Below, piece after piece: positions 6,400 through 11,639 of a stretch of DNA of 11,639 nucleotides. The DNA lies in NCBI GenBank assembly GCA_030593785.1, contig JAUVGM010000033.1, positions 1 to 11,639 of the forward strand. The letters run 5' to 3'. Under the pieces are notes generated by a model. That model made no database searches and was not told where the DNA came from. It worked only from the letters and a program-made list of their open reading frames with translations. This DNA comes from Gammaproteobacteria bacterium. GTDB lineage: Bacteria > Pseudomonadota > Gammaproteobacteria > UBA6429 > Thiohalophilaceae. Position numbers and translations under genes: made by a program. Numbering within the stretch: position 1 is the first letter of the stretch; each line of letters opens with the position of its first letter.

Positions 6400-7368
6400 A
6401 TGAACCAGGTTGTAGCAACAACTGAACTGAATACAGTCTTTGAAGAATGTTTGATCCTAAAGCAAGAATTGATTGATGGATTATGTGCAAAGGAAAAATA
6501 TATAAACCCTAAGTTTTTTTATGATGAGATGGGTTCTCAGCTTTTTGAAAAAATAATGCAGTTACCGGAATACTATCCAAGCCGAACAGAAATGAGTTTG
6601 CTGGAAAAATACAAGCATGAAATTGCCGAAGCATTAGGTGAAAATATTGTACTCATTGAACCGGGGGCAGGAAACTGCGAAAAAGTACAATGTATATTAC
6701 AAACGCTAAAACCAAAATGTTATATGCCAATAGATATCTCTGCAGGTTTTTTATTTGAATGCGCCAGAAAACTTCAGACTAAATTTCCGTTTATCAAGAT
6801 ACACGCTGTAGCGGATGACATGAAAGCTAAAGTTGAAATTCCAGATGCATTTAAAAATAATAATAAAGTTATTTTCTACCCTGGCTCAACGATTGGAAAC
6901 TATAAACCAAATGAAGCGCTTGATTTTCTGGAACATGTAAAAGACCTCGTTGGGAAAGGTGGTGGTTTATTAATAGGTGTTGATCTACAAAAAGATAAAG
7001 AAATTTTAGACGCGGCTTATAATGATGAACATGGTATTACTGCACTTTTTAATTTGAATGCGTTAAAGCATGCAAATAAATTATTAGACTGCAAGATAGA
7101 CACAAATCTATTTGAGCATGTTGCATTCTATAATGAAGACCAGTGCCGCATAGAAATGCATTTAGAAAGTAAAACTGAGCACGCATACAATATCGACAAT
7201 GTTAGCCGGGTATGTTTTTCTGAGTTTGAACGCATCCACACCGAATACTCTTATAAATATACTATTGAGAGTTTTTCTAATATGGCAGAGAAGGCTGGAT
7301 TAAAACTTGAAAAGTATTGGATTGATGATAATGAACTATTTAGTGTTCAGTATTACAAAGTAGGCTGA
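6400..7368 (+). CDS. egtD: EgtD: L-histidine N-alpha-methyltransferase
   Basis: EgtD adds three methyl groups from SAM to the amino group of histidine, giving hercynine, the substrate of EgtB. From ATG 6400 it has 322 residues, the family norm. Visible motifs are KFFYDEMGSQLFEKI (38-52), PEYYPSRTE (56-64), the SAM loop EPGAGNCEKV (87-96), PGSTIGNY (161-168), the DAAYND segment with Tyr207, and IHTEYS at 279-284, whose Glu282 and Ser284 correspond to the histidine-binding pair known from the mycobacterial enzyme. All key positions therefore look intact. It is 61 bases behind egtB, likely in the same transcript. Only 15 bases separate its stop from the stop of the convergent DUF427 gene, and I see no hairpin terminator there. 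Confidence 0.95.
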   Translation: MNQVVATTELNTVFEECLILKQELIDGLCAKEKYINPKFFYDEMGSQLFEKIMQLPEYYPSRTEMSLLEKYKHEIAEALGENIVLIEPGAGNCEKVQCILQTLKPKCYMPIDISAGFLFECARKLQTKFPFIKIHAVADDMKAKVEIPDAFKNNNKVIFYPGSTIGNYKPNEALDFLEHVKDLVGKGGGLLIGVDLQKDKEILDAAYNDEHGITALFNLNALKHANKLLDCKIDTNLFEHVAFYNEDQCRIEMHLESKTEHAYNIDNVSRVCFSEFERIHTEYSYKYTIESFSNMAEKAGLKLEKYWIDDNELFSVQYYKVG

Positions 7369-7383
7369 TTCCTGTATTTTTCT

Positions 7384-7665
7384 TTACTCAATCACTTCCA
7401 CACCATGCCAAAATGCAACATGATCGATGATTTCGCTTGCCGCTTCTTTAGGTGACGGGTAATACCATGCTGCATCAATGTTTTCTTTGTTATCAACCAA
7501 AATGGTGTAATAACTTGCAGTACCTTTCCATGGGCATATCGTCGTTGTATCACTTTTTTGAAAGTATTGAATATTTAAAGATGAAGGTGGAAAGTAATGA
7601 TTGTTTTCAATGATAATTGTTTCATTACTATCCGCTAAGATTTGATTCTCCCATATCGCCTTCAT
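7384..7665 (-). CDS. DUF427 domain protein, 93 residues
   Basis: The whole protein is one DUF427 domain: MKAIWENQILADS at the start, NHYFPPSSL (22-30), CPWKGTASYY (44-53), AWYYPSP (65-71) and HVAFWHGVEV near the C terminus. DUF427 forms a small beta-rich fold in the cytoplasm; no reaction is established to my knowledge. AAGGAGA lies just upstream of the ATG on the minus strand, a strong ribosome binding site. It is the last gene of a minus-strand series, 48 bases after the YkgJ-type gene, and converges on egtD. The gap to its upstream neighbour contains a small TACGA/TCGTA inverted repeat (7679-7692). Confidence 0.9.
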   Translation of the reverse strand: MKAIWENQILADSNETIIIENNHYFPPSSLNIQYFQKSDTTTICPWKGTASYYTILVDNKENIDAAWYYPSPKEAASEIIDHVAFWHGVEVIE

Positions 7666-7713
7666 TTTATTCTCCTTTTACGATAAGTCGTATAAGTCTA
7701 GTACAATATTTTC

Positions 7714-8097
7714 TTATTCAAAAGGCGGTCTGCTATCAATCATAAGTTTATCCAGTGTTTTCTGTGCCTGATCAGGATTGGCTAAATCCCGTTTTTCGAT
7801 CATCTCACATCCATCTCTTATCATTTGCTCAATAGTGACAGGATAATATTTACAGTCGTCAGGTCTGTCGTAATAAATATCACAAGTATAAATATTATGA
7901 TCAGGCTGTTTCCTTAGCCATGGACAACGTTCAAGTTGTTTTCCGGAATCAGGATCTATCCATATTTCCCCATTACTAACATAATCATATATTTCAGGTC
8001 TAAAAACATCCCAATATTTTATTTCGTCTTCTGATACAGACAGACCACCGTTTCCATATTTAGTACAGCATTTCCCACATTGATTACATTCTTTCAC
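7714..8097 (-). CDS. YkgJ-type cysteine-cluster protein (CxxCxxCC)
   Basis: The protein starts with ECNQCGKCC, the CxxCxxCC signature (Cys4, Cys7, Cys10, Cys11), followed by Cys58 in CPWL, Cys72 in YTCDIY, Cys82 in DDCKYYP and Cys97. This is the pattern of the zinc/iron-chelating YkgJ family, which probably binds a metal or an iron-sulfur cluster. The 127-residue length is normal. The start is GTG 8097; AAGGA lies in the tail of the upstream gene, about 12 bases away, which is rather far, but no alternative start keeps the motif near the N terminus. It is only 8 bases from the DUF2798 stop. The precise role is unknown. Confidence 0.88.
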   Translation of the reverse strand: MKECNQCGKCCTKYGNGGLSVSEDEIKYWDVFRPEIYDYVSNGEIWIDPDSGKQLERCPWLRKQPDHNIYTCDIYYDRPDDCKYYPVTIEQMIRDGCEMIEKRDLANPDQAQKTLDKLMIDSRPPFE

Positions 8098-8105
8098 TTT
8101 ATTTA

Positions 8106-8330
8106 TTAATCCTTTAACACAATGTTAACAAGTTTGTGAACTAATGGAGAAATGATAATTATAGTTGGAAAGGCAAATACAAAAGCAACCGCCCATGCTT
8201 TTAGCCAAATGCTAATAATGTTATCGACAAATCCAACATTAAAAATACTAATAATAAGTGACATGACGCATGACATAAGTAATGCCATAAAAAATGAAAA
8301 TACGAATTTATGATGTTTACGATGAATCAT
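8106..8330 (-). CDS. DUF2798 small membrane protein, 74 residues
   Basis: A two-helix inner-membrane protein: after a basic start (MIHRKHHK) come hydrophobic segments at about residues 9-31 and 41-66. FFMALLMSCVMSLIIS, the WLKAWAVAF segment and AFPTIIIISPLVHKLV match the DUF2798 pattern. Function is unknown. Its ATG overlaps the stop of the DUF2784 gene by 4 bases (ATGA), and AAGG lies about 7 bases before it, so the two are translated together. Confidence 0.82.
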   Translation of the reverse strand: MIHRKHHKFVFSFFMALLMSCVMSLIISIFNVGFVDNIISIWLKAWAVAFVFAFPTIIIISPLVHKLVNIVLKD

Positions 8331-8752
8331 TGAGAAACCTTATGCTTATCTGAAAAGTGACGTGGACGAATTAAAAACCAGCTTACTACAACCAGAAGCC
8401 CAAACATCGTATAAGCAGTAACAAATACCCAGGGCGGTGCCTGGTAGTAAAGAATACTTTCTAGCCAGTGAGAGATGAAAGTACCAGAATATACAACATC
8501 ACCCGCATGAGTACGCAGCTCCATTTCGATTGAAGTGAGTGGGCATATAAAGTTTAGCCAGGAAAGAAGAACAACTGTGCCAATCGCAAGAATATGCAGT
8601 AAACGAAACCATGGATTTCGAACCCAGAACCATTTAAGAACATTGCCAATAAATATGAGAATGAGTCCGAAGACATTAAAAATGACAACAAGTACGTGTA
8701 GTAACAGAATGGCATCTGCGGCAAGCATGAACAAATCAGCACGTTCGAGCAT
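8327..8752 (-). CDS. DUF2784 membrane protein
   Basis: From ATG 8752 the product has 141 residues with four predicted transmembrane helices. The family pattern is visible: ADAILLLHVLVVIFNVFGL, then RNPWFRLLHILAIG, and FICPLTSIEMELR with the CPLT-E-LR signature, then AGDVVYSGTF and a last helix before a basic tail. It is an inner-membrane protein of unknown function. I prefer ATG 8752 to ATG 8764 because GGAG, lying inside the first few codons of the longer reading, is at the right distance for 8752. It overlaps DUF2798 by 4 bases, and 119 bases separate it from the cation transporter, enough for a promoter. Confidence 0.88.
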   Translation of the reverse strand: MLERADLFMLAADAILLLHVLVVIFNVFGLILIFIGNVLKWFWVRNPWFRLLHILAIGTVVLLSWLNFICPLTSIEMELRTHAGDVVYSGTFISHWLESILYYQAPPWVFVTAYTMFGLLVVVSWFLIRPRHFSDKHKVSQ

Positions 8753-8871
8753 TTTTATCTCCATAGAAATATTAAGATATTCTAACCTCTACCGCAGTCA
8801 ACTCAATAACTAATGTAGCTTCTGTAATATCAATCGAGAATATTAACGATAACATCAATGGGGTAGCAGGA

Positions 8872-9474
8872 TTAATATTTACTTTTTTCGTTACGGGAAT
8901 CTTTAATAATATGTATACCACCACGAATTACTATTATTGATATAATCATACCAACAATAAGATCAGGAAACCTTGAATCCAGAAGATACACGAAGCCACC
9001 ACTAATAATAATTCCTAAATTAGCGATAACGTCATTCTTTGAAAATATCCAACTAGCACGCATATGTACCTCACCATCTTTGTGCTTTGAAATAAGAGTC
9101 AGGCAAATAACGTTCGCTACAAGAGCGAGTATTCCGACAGAAATCATTAGAAATGACTCCGGTTCACTTCCATAAATCAAACGGCGTAGAACATCGGCAG
9201 AAACAAGCACACCTAATATGACTTGAAAAACACCACTTAAATGAGCTGCTTTTATTTTAACAAGCGGAGATCTTCCAACTGCATACAAACCTATTCCATA
9301 AACTGTTGCATCAGCCAGCATGTCAAGAGAGTCGGCAATGATAGCTGTTGACTCACTCATGATGCCAAGCACAATCTCTACGACAAACATAAATGCATTT
9401 ATACTCAGCAGGATTATTAATACCCGGCTTTCTTCACGATTCTTAATTTCTATTCCACATCCGCAATCTGTCAT
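8872..9474 (-). CDS. CDF-type cation transporter lacking the C-terminal domain
   Basis: This 200-residue protein has about six hydrophobic segments in the cation diffusion facilitator layout. It exports, or possibly moves, divalent metal ions across the inner membrane. The second helix carries ADSLDMLAD, with Asp51 and Asp55 at the usual HxxxD metal position, and the fifth carries SKNDVIAN, where Asp148 and Asn152 stand in the second metal helix. The cytoplasmic C-terminal domain of standard CDF transporters is absent, which fits a short subfamily rather than a truncation, as the end KDSRNEKSKY is clean. The N terminus has Cys4 and Cys6 (DCGCG), perhaps a metal contact. Its ATG overlaps the hydrolase stop by 4 bases. 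Confidence 0.85.
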   Translation of the reverse strand: MTDCGCGIEIKNREESRVLIILLSINAFMFVVEIVLGIMSESTAIIADSLDMLADATVYGIGLYAVGRSPLVKIKAAHLSGVFQVILGVLVSADVLRRLIYGSEPESFLMISVGILALVANVICLTLISKHKDGEVHMRASWIFSKNDVIANLGIIISGGFVYLLDSRFPDLIVGMIISIIVIRGGIHIIKDSRNEKSKY

Positions 9475-10367
9475 TTTTCTTTCTTCTGTGTCGTTTTAAT
9501 AAGCCCAACTCGCATCAGGAATGCAATCAATTCTTTGGCGTGCTCTTCAATCTTATCGATAGATTCATGATCAGCATCCTCTATCAAAAGCAGCTCTATA
9601 GAATTTTTATTGCACTGGTCACGAATGGCTAAAGCATCCGATACAGGTATGGTCTTATCAGTTGTACCGTGAACCAGCAAAACCGGGCACTTGACCAAAC
9701 AAGCCGTATGCATCGGGGCAATGGCTTCGTATCGATGACCAATAACCCGCTCCACATAATGCAGTACGCCTTTAACAAATAACTTAGGCAATGGAAATCG
9801 TCTCAAATAGCGACGCATCATCCATTCGGGATGGGCAAATGTTGCTAGGCTGATCACTGCTGCAACATCATCTCGCCTGGAAGCTTCGAGCAGTACCGCG
9901 GCAGCGCCGACGGAATGCCCCAGCAACACAAGCTGATCATTTTGCAGATTTCCCTGTTGTTTGATCCAGTTGATCGCCTCGGATACATCTTCGGCAAAGC
10001 GTGGCATCGAGGAGAAGTTATCGTCGTCACTGCGCCCATGATTGCGTGCATCCAGTAATAACACATTCATCCCGGCACGGTATAACGGCACGGCCAGTGG
10101 CAACATCAACTCTGCATTTGAACCCCATCCATGCATAAGGATGATAGTGGGTGCCATAATTTTATCAGGGGATGTTGCCAGCAACCACCATGCGAAAAGT
10201 TGCTTGCCACGTTTGGTTGAAATATTAATGTCGTGATAGCTTATACCAAAATCAGCAGGGCTTCCCTGTTCGACGAGTCTTGGGGCACGAAATCCAATAT
10301 GGATAGCCTTGTGAATAGCAAAGAGCGTAGCGGCTATTGCCAATATTAAGATGAGGGTAACATTCAT
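9471..10367 (-). CDS. Alpha/beta hydrolase with N-terminal membrane anchor
   Basis: From ATG 10367 there are 298 residues (a TTG at 10394 would add nine). A hydrophobic stretch follows the start at once (NVTLILILAIAATLFAIHKA), a signal anchor. The hydrolase domain is complete: HGWG oxyanion motif, DARNHGRS, nucleophile serine in GHSVGAA, the acid Asp in HGTTDKTIP, and the catalytic His in EDADHES near the C terminus. This layout fits serine esterases and lipases of the YqkD/FrsA type; the substrate is unknown. Neither start has a clear ribosome binding site. It leads the transporter gene with a 4-base overlap. The gene is visibly richer in G+C (32 of 60 bases in one sample) than the genes following it. 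Confidence 0.88.
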   Translation of the reverse strand: MNVTLILILAIAATLFAIHKAIHIGFRAPRLVEQGSPADFGISYHDINISTKRGKQLFAWWLLATSPDKIMAPTIILMHGWGSNAELMLPLAVPLYRAGMNVLLLDARNHGRSDDDNFSSMPRFAEDVSEAINWIKQQGNLQNDQLVLLGHSVGAAAVLLEASRRDDVAAVISLATFAHPEWMMRRYLRRFPLPKLFVKGVLHYVERVIGHRYEAIAPMHTACLVKCPVLLVHGTTDKTIPVSDALAIRDQCNKNSIELLLIEDADHESIDKIEEHAKELIAFLMRVGLIKTTQKKEK

Positions 10368-10414
10368 GTATAAATGGGATTGGTGTCGTAGCAAATGTCC
10401 GAGTGCTACTGTTT

Positions 10415-10691
10415 GTTAGGAAATCAGGCGGTTGAGTTAGTGGTCTTCGCCCATTTTGTATTTAATGCTACCGGCAACTCCATCTGCAAACTCTTCAACA
10501 TTTTCGTATTCCATTTTTTTTGCGAATGCTACCAGGCTAGCAATATGAGTTTTCATTTCTGCAATTTCTTCATGACTACGGCCGCAGCCTTCACAGTGAG
10601 TTCCTTCTTCAGTGCAATTTCCAGTGCAGGGACTAAATTTCATTTTCAACTCCTAAGTAAATTGTTTAAATATTTATGAAGATTTCCTAAC
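10415..10691. repeat. 11-bp exact inverted repeat flanking the DUF1289-like gene
   Basis: GTTAGGAAATC at 10415-10425 is exactly inverted as GATTTCCTAAC at 10681-10691. Next to these lie a second pair, TGAGTTAG (10434-10440 and flank) and CTAACTCA (10688-10695). They enclose one small gene and do not extend beyond these bases. A regulatory or terminator-like role, or a fossil insertion boundary, is possible. Confidence 0.45.
10437..10649 (-). CDS. Small DUF1289-like cysteine-motif protein, 70 residues
   Basis: The N terminus holds SPCTGNC, then HCEGCGRSHEEIAEM: Cys8, Cys12, Cys19 and Cys22, close to the SPCTGxC...CxGCGRTxDEI pattern of DUF1289. The four cysteines probably bind zinc or another metal. 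The remaining 45 residues are helical and charged, longer than in many DUF1289 proteins, which often stop shortly after the motif. AGGAG sits 6 bases before the ATG, a strong ribosome binding site. It precedes the alpha/beta hydrolase on the same strand by 69 bases. The plus strand across it is also open, but the cysteine motif and ribosome site settle the strand. Confidence 0.85.
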   Translation of the reverse strand: MKMKFSPCTGNCTEEGTHCEGCGRSHEEIAEMKTHIASLVAFAKKMEYENVEEFADGVAGSIKYKMGEDH

Positions 10692-10703
10692 TCATTAATA
10701 AGT

Positions 10704-10725
10704 GGCCGGCCGATTTTTGGCCGAT
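10704..10725. repeat. GGCC-rich palindrome and short hairpin
   Basis: GGCCGGCC (10704-10711) is an 8-base palindrome. CGGCC at 10707-10711 can pair with GGCCG at 10719-10723 around a GATTTTT loop, and GGCCGAT is directly repeated (10708-10714, 10719-10725). It lies just after the minus-strand lipoprotein gene and may act as a weak terminator, but no T-run follows on that strand. Confidence 0.35.
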
Positions 10726-10735
10726 CCAGGTGTGT

Positions 10736-11140
10736 CTACTTTTCGTGGTTACCGTTAATTAGATTGTCATGAGTATATTTACCAATGTTTCTAATTCCAC
10801 TTAGCTTGCCTTTACCAATTTCTTGTATGTACATTGACCTTGGTTCAGGGGAAGTAGTCGAATATAGAACGACATGTGTTTTTGTGATTTGAATGCCGTA
10901 AATCCCCGACTTTATGTACACACCGCCGGGATAGCGACCGGAAGTAGTATGCCAACCAGAGCTATGTTCACGTAACCACTCATTGAGATTTGTATACTCC
11001 TTATCTTTTGAAGTAAGACGTATTTTTTGCTTACTGTCGCTGCTAAGAAATACAGTCACTTCTGGTTCTAACTGAATATCCAGTGATTTACTACAACTCA
11101 CTAATACCAATACTGACAATATAATAAATATTTTTTTCAT
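10736..11140 (-). CDS. Lipoprotein of unknown function, 134 residues
   Basis: A lipoprotein signal is clear: MKK, a hydrophobic core, and the lipobox LVSC with Cys16 as the lipid site, so the protein is membrane-anchored in the periplasm. After the signal the chain is mostly beta-prone with many Ser/Thr/Gly, for example SSGWHTTSGRYPGGVYIKSG and a KTHVVLYSTTS strand. No family is recognised. Its ribosome binding site is weak (TGAG about 8 bases before ATG). It is divergent from dinB, sharing a 178-base interval. Confidence 0.75.
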   Translation of the reverse strand: MKKIFIILSVLVLVSCSKSLDIQLEPEVTVFLSSDSKQKIRLTSKDKEYTNLNEWLREHSSGWHTTSGRYPGGVYIKSGIYGIQITKTHVVLYSTTSPEPRSMYIQEIGKGKLSGIRNIGKYTHDNLINGNHEK

Positions 11141-11306
11141 TTAATTACTCATAACCGTGATTTAGAAGGCTCGCCGCCTAATTAAGTGTTGTTCTTTCCA
11201 AGATGCGCTTTATTTACTTTAATATCAAGTGGTTATTATCTTTTAACTATTCTGTATTTTAATTAAATATGTTGTTAATGCGTCTTTTTTACTAGCACTT
11301 TCTAGT

Positions 11307-11312
11307 TATAAT
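11307..11312 (+). promoter_or_regulatory. Perfect TATAAT -10 box directly before dinB
   Basis: TATAAT is 6 bases from the ATG at 11319, so transcription would begin at about the start codon itself. A -35 box is poor (a T-rich CTTTTT near 11284-11289). No ribosome binding site precedes the ATG. Confidence 0.4.
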
Positions 11313-11318
11313 TAATTC

Positions 11319-11639
11319 ATGATTATTCACCTCGATATGGACGCCTTTTTTGCTTCGGTTGAAGTGCGGGAACGCCCTGAGTTAGTGGGGTTGCCAGTTG
11401 TGGTGGGTGGGCCATCTAAAAGTCGGGGTGTGGTAGCGGCCGCAAGTTATGCTGCGCGACAATTTGGCATTCACAGTGCGATGCCGATGTCACAAGCGAC
11501 ACGTCTATGTCCTGAGCTCATTTGCATACCGGGGAATATGCCGCTTTATGTTTCTGTCTCAAAACAAATCCACGAAATATTTAATCGTTATACTCCTGAG
11601 ATTGAACCCTTGTCATTGGATGAAGCTTTTTTGGATGTA
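11319..11639 (+). CDS. dinB: DNA polymerase IV (Y-family), N-terminal 107 residues; 3' end outside window
   Basis: The start MIIHLDMDAFFASVE is the standard DinB N terminus. The metal-binding aspartate Asp6, the second DMD aspartate Asp8, and Phe11 at the steric-gate position are present. The palm continues with ASYAARQFGIHSAMPM (42-57), and the second catalytic pair sits in SLDEAFLDV (Asp101, Glu102, at the expected distance). The polymerase copies across lesions such as N2-dG adducts and is often SOS-induced. The gene leaves the window after 107 codons. An in-frame stop (TAG) just upstream rules out a longer start. It is G+C-rich (37 of 60 bases in one sample), unlike the AT-rich centre of the window. 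Confidence 0.97.
   Translation, partial: MIIHLDMDAFFASVEVRERPELVGLPVVVGGPSKSRGVVAAASYAARQFGIHSAMPMSQATRLCPELICIPGNMPLYVSVSKQIHEIFNRYTPEIEPLSLDEAFLDV

Noticed and set aside
10395..10679. Plus-strand open frame opposite the DUF1289-like gene
   Set aside because: It is antisense to a gene with a clear cysteine motif and a strong AGGAG site.
11252..11267. Possible LexA box upstream of dinB (CTGT-N8-TAAA)
   Set aside because: The right half does not match ACAG, so the palindrome of a LexA site is absent.

Overview
The window looks like chromosomal DNA from an AT-leaning gammaproteobacterium. The evidence is the gene types: bacterial thiopurine methyltransferase, DUF2798/DUF2784 membrane proteins, a YkgJ-type cysteine-cluster protein, DinB, Cys-lipobox lipoproteins and REP-like palindromes. 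I cannot name the genus. Base composition is uneven. 60-base samples counted by hand gave about 45-60% G+C in the thiopurine methyltransferase, lytic transglycosylase, alpha/beta hydrolase and dinB genes. They gave only about 30-33% from roughly 4.2 to 8 kb.

Left part (1-4.0 kb): the 3' end of a SAM methyltransferase that enters from outside the window; a 328-base gap holding two palindromic repeats and no convincing gene; and a tiny lipoprotein gene. A minus-strand pair follows, an MBL-fold hydrolase then a class I glutamine amidotransferase, 2 bases apart and probably translationally coupled. Divergent from it are tpm (best start GTG 2628, not further upstream) and an exported lytic transglycosylase.

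Middle part (4.2-7.4 kb): a compact plus-strand cassette of a PhzF-family protein, EgtB and EgtD. EgtD trimethylates histidine to hercynine and EgtB joins a thiol donor to hercynine as a sulfoxide, so this is an ergothioneine locus. No EgtA, EgtC or PLP-dependent C-S lyase (EgtE) is present. The extra PhzF-family protein overlaps the egtB start region and appears to lack the usual catalytic glutamate of its family. This is the most interesting part of the window.

Right part (7.4-11.1 kb): a minus-strand series reading from high to low coordinates: small lipoprotein, DUF1289-like cysteine motif protein, alpha/beta hydrolase, short CDF-type cation transporter, DUF2784, DUF2798, YkgJ-type cysteine cluster and DUF427. 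Several are joined by 4-base ATGA overlaps. This series converges on egtD with only 15 bases between them. At the right edge, dinB (DNA polymerase IV) starts on the plus strand and runs out of the window. It has a perfect TATAAT six bases before its ATG and no ribosome binding site, suggesting a leaderless message.

No tRNA, rRNA, CRISPR array, transposase or phage gene was seen.
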